A stretch of 64,000 bases of DNA from an uncultured Modestobacter sp. (lineage in GTDB: Bacteria; Actinomycetota; Actinomycetes; Mycobacteriales; Geodermatophilaceae): NCBI RefSeq assembly GCF_947486615.1, contig NZ_CANKUD010000003.1, forward strand, positions 124,001-188,000, written 5' to 3'. Positions 59,091 through 64,000 of this stretch are shown one piece after another (position 1 is the stretch's first letter; every line of letters begins with the position of its first letter). The notes beneath the pieces were generated by a model, which worked only from the letters and a program-made list of their open reading frames with translations, was not told the DNA's origin and searched no databases. Position numbers and translations under genes: made by a program.

Positions 59091-61241
59091 ATGTCCGCTC
59101 TCATCACCACCGAGCTGGTGGCGCTCGACGCCGACCTCGGTGCCGACAAGGACGCCGTCGTCCGCCGGCTGGCCGGCCTGGTCGCCGGTGCCGGCCGCGC
59201 GACCGGCGCCGAGTCGCTGCACGCCGACGCCATGGCCCGGGAGGCGAAGGCGGCGACCGGGCTCCCCGGCGGGATCGCCATCCCGCACTGCCGGTCCGCC
59301 GCCGTGACCCAGGCGTCGCTGGCCTTCGCCCGGCTGCGGCCGGCGGTGGACTTCGGGGCACCCGACGGCCCGGCCGACCTGGCCTTCCTGATCGCCGCGC
59401 CCGAGCACGGCGACGCCGACCACCTGACCCTGCTCACCGCGCTGGCCCGCGCCCTGGTGCGACCGGAGTTCGTCGCCTCGCTGCGGGCCGCCGGGTCGGC
59501 CGAGGAGGTCGTCGCCCTGGTCCAGGACGTCGTCTCGCCACCGGAGACCCCCGCCCCCCAGTCGACCGGCGGCGCCACCGCGGCCACCGCGCCGGCGCCC
59601 GCCCCCGCCGCGACGGCCCCGGCGGGCCGCAGCATCGTGGCGGTCAGCGCCTGCCCCACCGGCATCGCACACACCTACATGGCCGCCGACAAGCTCACCG
59701 CCGCGGCTGAGGAGATGGGCGTCGAGCTGCACGTGGAGACCCAGGGTTCCTCCGGCTCCACCCCGCTGGACCCCGCGGTGATCGACCGGGCCGCCGCCGT
59801 CATCTTCGCCGTCGACGTGGGCGTCAAGGACCGGGACCGCTTCGCCGGCAAGCCGCTGGTGCAGTCGGGCACCAAGCGGGCGATGAACGAGCCCGCGGCG
59901 ATGATCCGCGAGGCGCTCGCCGCCGCCGACGACCCGAACGGCCGCCGGGTGCCCGGCACCGCCTCGGCCGGCGCGGCGGCCCCGGCCGGCGGTGACCGAC
60001 CCAGCACCGGGTCGGAGATCCGCCGCTGGCTGCTCACCGGCGTGAGCTACATGATCCCGTTCGTCGCCGCGGGCGGCCTGCTCATCGCGCTGGGCTTCCT
60101 CTTCGGCGGCTACCAGATCGTCAATGCCGACCCGGCCACCGACGGCGCGCAGAGCTACGCGCTGAACTGGGCGCTGAACTACAACGTGACGAACCTGCCC
60201 TCCGCTGAACCGCTCGAGGGCCTCAACGACGGCTTGTGGGGATACCTCGGCGCGCTGTGCACCGTGCTGGGGCAGGCCGCCTTCGGGTTCCTCGTCCCGG
60301 CCCTGGCCGGGTACATCGCCTACGCGATCGCCGACCGGCCCGGCATCGTGCCCGGCTTCGTCGTGGGTGCGGTCTCGATCACCGTCGGCGCCGGCTTCCT
60401 CGGCGGTCTGGTGGGCGGCATCATCGCCGGGTTCGCGGCGCTGTGGATCAGCCGCTGGAAGCTGCCGGCCTTCGCCCGCGGCCTGCAGCCAGTCGTGATC
60501 ATCCCGCTGCTGGCCACGCTGATCTCCAGCGGTCTCATGGTGGTCGTGCTGGGGCAGCCGCTGGCCTGGGCCCTGGAGTCGCTCGGCGACTTCCTCAACG
60601 GGCTGACCGGTGCCGCCGCCATCCTGCTCGGGATCATCCTCGGTCTGATGATGTGCTTCGACCTGGGCGGCCCGGTGAACAAGGCTGCCTACGTCTTCGC
60701 GACCACTGGCCTGACCGCCGCGATCGCCGGCGACGGCGGCCAGCAGCAGCTGGTCATCATGGCCACCGTCATGGCGGCCGGCATGGTGCCGCCGCTGGCG
60801 ATGGCGCTGTCGTCCACCATCCTCCGGCCGGGGCTGTACACCCCGGCCGAACGGGACAACGGCAAGGCTGCGTGGCTGCTCGGCGCCTCGTTCATCTCCG
60901 AGGGCGCCATCCCGTTCGCCGCGGTCGACCCGCTGCGGGTCATCCCCTCGATGATGCTCGGCGGGGCGACCACCGGTGCGATCGTCGCCGGCCTCGGCCT
61001 GGAGTTGCAGGCCCCGCACGGCGGGTTCTTCGTCTGGTTCGCGATGAGCAACTTCTGGCTGTTCCTGCTCGCCGTTGTCGCCGGTGCAGTGGTCGGCGGC
61101 GTCGCGGTGACCCTGGCCAAGGGCATCGGCCGGCCGAAGGAAGGCGCACCGCTGGCCAGCGATCTCACCGCCGACCTGGACGGGGACTCCGGTACCGGCG
61201 CCGCCCCGGCACACCCCGCCGCTGCCCGCCCGGCACACTGA
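59091..61241 (+). CDS. fruA: PTS fructose transporter EIIABC
   Basis: EIIA ATGLPGGIAIPHCRS; EIIB VAVSACPTGIAHTYMAADKL; EIIC GVSYMIPFVAAGGLLIALGFLFGGY. Confidence 0.97.
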   Translation: MSALITTELVALDADLGADKDAVVRRLAGLVAGAGRATGAESLHADAMAREAKAATGLPGGIAIPHCRSAAVTQASLAFARLRPAVDFGAPDGPADLAFLIAAPEHGDADHLTLLTALARALVRPEFVASLRAAGSAEEVVALVQDVVSPPETPAPQSTGGATAATAPAPAPAATAPAGRSIVAVSACPTGIAHTYMAADKLTAAAEEMGVELHVETQGSSGSTPLDPAVIDRAAAVIFAVDVGVKDRDRFAGKPLVQSGTKRAMNEPAAMIREALAAADDPNGRRVPGTASAGAAAPAGGDRPSTGSEIRRWLLTGVSYMIPFVAAGGLLIALGFLFGGYQIVNADPATDGAQSYALNWALNYNVTNLPSAEPLEGLNDGLWGYLGALCTVLGQAAFGFLVPALAGYIAYAIADRPGIVPGFVVGAVSITVGAGFLGGLVGGIIAGFAALWISRWKLPAFARGLQPVVIIPLLATLISSGLMVVVLGQPLAWALESLGDFLNGLTGAAAILLGIILGLMMCFDLGGPVNKAAYVFATTGLTAAIAGDGGQQQLVIMATVMAAGMVPPLAMALSSTILRPGLYTPAERDNGKAAWLLGASFISEGAIPFAAVDPLRVIPSMMLGGATTGAIVAGLGLELQAPHGGFFVWFAMSNFWLFLLAVVAGAVVGGVAVTLAKGIGRPKEGAPLASDLTADLDGDSGTGAAPAHPAAARPAH

Positions 61242-61272
61242 CCCCAGCACGCCGACCAGAAAGCAGGCACCG

Positions 61273-61533
61273 ATGCCCTCCAAGACCGTGACCGTCGGCT
61301 CCGCCGTCGGCCTGCACGCCCGTCCCGCCGCGCTCATCGCCGAGGCCGTGAGCAAGTCCGGGGTGCCGGTCACCCTGGCCACCCCCGGCGGCAACCCGAT
61401 CGACGCCGGCTCGCCGCTGATGATCATGACCCTGGGTGCCAAGCAGGGCACCGAGGTCGTCGTCAGCAGCGACGACGAGGCGGTGCTGGGCCAGATCGCC
61501 GACATGGTCGCCAGCGACCTCGACGCCGAGTAG
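61273..61533 (+). CDS. ptsH: HPr-family phosphocarrier protein
   Basis: TVGSAVGLHARPAALIAEAVSKSGVPVTLATPGGNPIDAGSPLMIMTLGAKQGTEV (GLHARP active site). Confidence 0.95.
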   Translation: MPSKTVTVGSAVGLHARPAALIAEAVSKSGVPVTLATPGGNPIDAGSPLMIMTLGAKQGTEVVVSSDDEAVLGQIADMVASDLDAE

Positions 61534-61560
61534 GCACACCCGGCCCCGCGAGGGGTCGAC

Positions 61561-61600
61561 ACGACAGCGCCCGTCCCCTCCCGGGGACGGGCGCTGTCGT
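61561..61600. terminator. Perfect 18-bp-stem hairpin, bidirectional terminator between ptsH and flavin reductase gene
   Basis: ACGACAGCGCCCGTCCCC-tccc-GGGGACGGGCGCTGTCGT. Confidence 0.9.
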
Positions 61601-61604
61601 CGGT

Positions 61605-62225
61605 TCAGGAGGCCGGCGGGAAGGGCGAGGCCTTGAGCAGCCCGGCCAGGTGGGCGGCGTTGCGGGCCACCGTCGCCGTCGTGGTGGCCGTCGCCTCCGG
61701 GGTCTCGTCCAGGTCCTGGTAGTCGGTGCCGTGCATCGCCTCGCCGTTCCAGTACGTGGCGCCCTGGGCGGGGACGGTGAACCCGACGTCGTCCAGGGCC
61801 TGGAACAGGTCGGCACTGATCTTGTGCGCGCCGTCCTCGTTGCCGACGACGGCGACGATGCCGACCTTGCCGAACACCAGCGGGCGACCCTGGTCGTCGG
61901 TCTCGGAGATCTCGGCGTCCAGCCGCTCCACCACCCGCTGGGCGACGCTGCTCATGTGCCCGACCCACGTCGGAGTGGCCAGCAGCAGGACGTCGGCGGC
62001 CAGCACCTTCTCCCGGATCGCGGGCCAGGCGTCACCCTCGTCCATGTCGACCTCCACACCGGGCTTCACGTCGTGGTCGACGACCCGGATCAGTTCACCC
62101 TCCACGCCGTGCTCGGCCAGGGCGTCGAGCACCTGGCGGGCCAGGAGGTCGGTGCTGGAGGGGGCGGGGGACGGCTTGAGGCTGCAGGTCAGCGCGAGGG
62201 CGCGCAGCGGGGTCGAGGTCGTCAT
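61605..62225 (-). CDS. Flavodoxin-like / NADPH-dependent FMN reductase family protein
   Basis: LALTCSLKPSPAPSSTDLLARQVLDALAEHGVEGELIRV...ADVLLLATPTWVGHMSSVAQRVVERLD. Confidence 0.88.
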   Translation of the reverse strand: MTTSTPLRALALTCSLKPSPAPSSTDLLARQVLDALAEHGVEGELIRVVDHDVKPGVEVDMDEGDAWPAIREKVLAADVLLLATPTWVGHMSSVAQRVVERLDAEISETDDQGRPLVFGKVGIVAVVGNEDGAHKISADLFQALDDVGFTVPAQGATYWNGEAMHGTDYQDLDETPEATATTTATVARNAAHLAGLLKASPFPPAS

Positions 62226-62282
62226 GATCTTCCCTTGCCCCATCCGGTCGTGCACTGCACATCGGATCCTGCGACGCCGGAC

Positions 62283-62326
62283 ACGACGGCGCCCGCCCCC
62301 TCGAGCGAGGGAGCGGGCGCCGTCGT
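62283..62326. terminator. Hairpin ACGACGGCGCCCGC ... GCGGGCGCCGTCGT
   Basis: 14-bp perfect outer arms plus inner CCCTC/GAGGG stem, downstream of the SRPBCC gene. Confidence 0.8.
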
Positions 62327-62342
62327 CAGGCTGCGGGGACCG

Positions 62343-62801
62343 TCACCCCTCGCGCGGGACGTCCCCACGCCAGGCGCCGGTCTCGGTGCCGCGGCTCTCG
62401 ATGAACTCCTTGAACTTCTTCACGTCGGCGCTGATCTGCCGGTCGTCGACGCCGACCGCCGCCCCGACCTTCTCCACGACGCCCTCGGGCTCCCAGTCGA
62501 TCTGGACCATCACCCGGGTCGTGGTGTCACTGATCTTGTGGAAGGTGACCACCCCGGCGTGCGACTTGCCGTCGGTGCTCTTCCAGGCCACCCGCTCGTC
62601 CGGGTGCTGCTCGGTGATCTCGGCGTCGAACTCGCGCTCGACCCCGCCGATCTTGGTGACCCAGTGGGTGTGCCGGTCGTCGAGCTGGGTGATCCGCTCG
62701 ACGCCGTTCATGAACTGGGGGAACGACTCGAACTGGGTCCACTGGTCGTAGGCCTGCCGGATCGGCACGTCCACGTCGATCGACTTCTCCACGTTCGCCA
62801 C
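62343..62801 (-). CDS. SRPBCC / polyketide cyclase-like protein
   Basis: MANVEKSIDVDVPIRQAYDQWTQFESFPQFMNGVERITQLDDRHTHWVTKIGGVEREFDAEITEQHPDERVAWKSTDG. Confidence 0.92.
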   Translation of the reverse strand: MANVEKSIDVDVPIRQAYDQWTQFESFPQFMNGVERITQLDDRHTHWVTKIGGVEREFDAEITEQHPDERVAWKSTDGKSHAGVVTFHKISDTTTRVMVQIDWEPEGVVEKVGAAVGVDDRQISADVKKFKEFIESRGTETGAWRGDVPREG

Positions 62802-62960
62802 GGGAGCCTCCTCTGCTCGGGGTGTCGTACGTCCGGTGGCTCCTTACCCGGTCGTGCCCACCGGACACCCGCAGTCACCGATGAGGATGATCACCCGACC
62901 TGGGCACGGTCCCGGTGACTGCGACACGACGCCCGGGCCCGTCGTCGCCCTGAAGGGAGC

Positions 62961-63425
62961 TCAGTGCGCGGGCCGCCAGCGGACGGCGAGCACGAGCATC
63001 CCGAGGTACGCGACCAGCGCAACGCCGTAGAGGCCGACGGCCACCCAACGCAGCCCGCCGAGTGCGTCGGGCCACACGCGAGCGGGGATGCTGACGATGA
63101 CGCCGAGGACCCACGCCCCCCAGGCCCAGCCCGCCCAGGTCCGGAGCCGCACGGCCTGCGGCTCCCCGGCCAGCTCGGGCTCGATCCAGATCCGACGAAG
63201 GAAGCCGAGCCCGACGAAGAAGCCGACGACCGCGACCAGCGCCGCCACGGCGACGACCTCCACCGGTCCGCCGGGGAGCCGGACCAGGACGGCGGTGACG
63301 ACAGCGGCCACCGCGGCCCCGCTCGCCACCAGCCCGGTGCGTCGCCAGGCGAGCAGGGTCGGCAGCCCCACCGGCTCACGTGTCTCGTCGTCCCGGCTGT
63401 GCTGGGTCCCGCCGGCCACGCTCAT
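62961..63425 (-). CDS. Small multi-TM hypothetical membrane protein
   Basis: MSVAGGTQHSRDDETREPVGLPTLLAWRRTGLVASGAAVAAVVTAVLVRLPGGPVEVVAVAALVAVVGFFVGLGFLRRIW. Confidence 0.6.
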   Translation of the reverse strand: MSVAGGTQHSRDDETREPVGLPTLLAWRRTGLVASGAAVAAVVTAVLVRLPGGPVEVVAVAALVAVVGFFVGLGFLRRIWIEPELAGEPQAVRLRTWAGWAWGAWVLGVIVSIPARVWPDALGGLRWVAVGLYGVALVAYLGMLVLAVRWRPAH

Positions 63426-63524
63426 CGTCCGGTTCCTCTCACCGTGGCCGCCGCCCGACCACGGCCGCGCACAGCCAACCAGAGTCACGACCCGACTCGG
63501 GCCACCGGCGGGGCGTCGACCCCG

Positions 63525-64000
63525 TCAGCGCGTGGCGAGGACGGCGCCCGCCACGCTGCCGCGGACCGGGCGGCCGGGCAGCAGGAGCATCTGCACCAGG
63601 TGGTAGGCGTCCGGCTTGCCCGCCCAGGTGCCGGTGCCCACCGCGCCTTCGGGGGTCAGCTCGTGGTGCCAGCTGCCCACCGCCGGGTCGAGGAAGATCC
63701 GGTCGCCCAGCTCGGCCCAGCGCTGCTGCAGGGTCGCCGTCCGGGGGTCGCCGGTGAGGGTCGACCGGACGGCGGCGGCGGCCACCGCCTCGCAGAGCAC
63801 CCAGTGCATCCGGGCGGCGACCACCGGCTGGTCGGACCAGTCGAGGGTGTAGGGGAAGCCCTCGTGCCCGTCGGCGGCCCAGCCACGCTCCACCGCGGCG
63901 GTGAACAGCGCGTCGGCGTCGGTGTGCAGCCAGCCGGGGGCGTGCTCACCGAGGGCGGCGGCCAGGTGCCAGCACAGCCGGGCCCACTCGAACTGGTGCC
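63525..64000 (-). CDS. AGE (N-acylglucosamine 2-epimerase) family protein, partial C-terminus
   Basis: FEWARLCWHLAAALGEHAPGWL...GWAADGHEGFPYTLDWSDQPVVAARMHWVLCEAVAAA...HHELTPEGAVGTGTWAGKPDAYHLVQMLLLP; open at window edge. Confidence 0.85.
   Translation of the reverse strand, partial: HQFEWARLCWHLAAALGEHAPGWLHTDADALFTAAVERGWAADGHEGFPYTLDWSDQPVVAARMHWVLCEAVAAAAVRSTLTGDPRTATLQQRWAELGDRIFLDPAVGSWHHELTPEGAVGTGTWAGKPDAYHLVQMLLLPGRPVRGSVAGAVLATR

Noticed and set aside
58932-61562. 876-aa minus-strand ORF
   Set aside because: Antisense to fruA; composition typical of shadow frames

Overview
This is a high-GC actinobacterial chromosomal window. Gene content and style suggest Geodermatophilaceae or a relative, but that is inference only. 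Main blocks: (i) an MFS exporter with a MarR regulator at the left edge; (ii) a 2.1-15.3 kb glyoxylate/glycolate cluster with a GlcD/Fe-S fusion oxidase, class V aminotransferase, MatC-like carrier, IclR regulator, malate synthase and GlcDEF; (iii) hspR-dnaJ-grpE-dnaK; (iv) a DUF559/AbiEi-like gene flanked by near-identical repeats; (v) an EtfD-like Fe-S reductase, DUF389, MFS, methyltransferase and dcd; (vi) a split soluble Aer-like PAS/MCP pair; (vii) a subtilase with a long low-complexity linker; (viii) tRNA-Gly(CCC) and an AAC(2')-like acetyltransferase; (ix) a glutathione-independent formaldehyde dehydrogenase and dhaKLM; (x) a type III PKS with a methyltransferase; (xi) znuACB; (xii) several tiny acidic ORFs; (xiii) a two-component system with an ABC exporter; (xiv) a ptsI / fruRKA-ptsH fructose PTS; (xv) a partial AGE-family epimerase at the right edge. 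The most interesting non-gene signals are a shared perfect inverted repeat (TTCCG-N5-CGGAA core) at two glyoxylate-cluster promoters, the repeat-flanked DUF559 gene, and a dispersed ~55-bp hairpin repeat family that is tandemly amplified at one site. I saw no CRISPR array or prophage. I cannot claim a confirmed new system; the two best candidates are the repeat-flanked DUF559 unit and the dispersed hairpin family.
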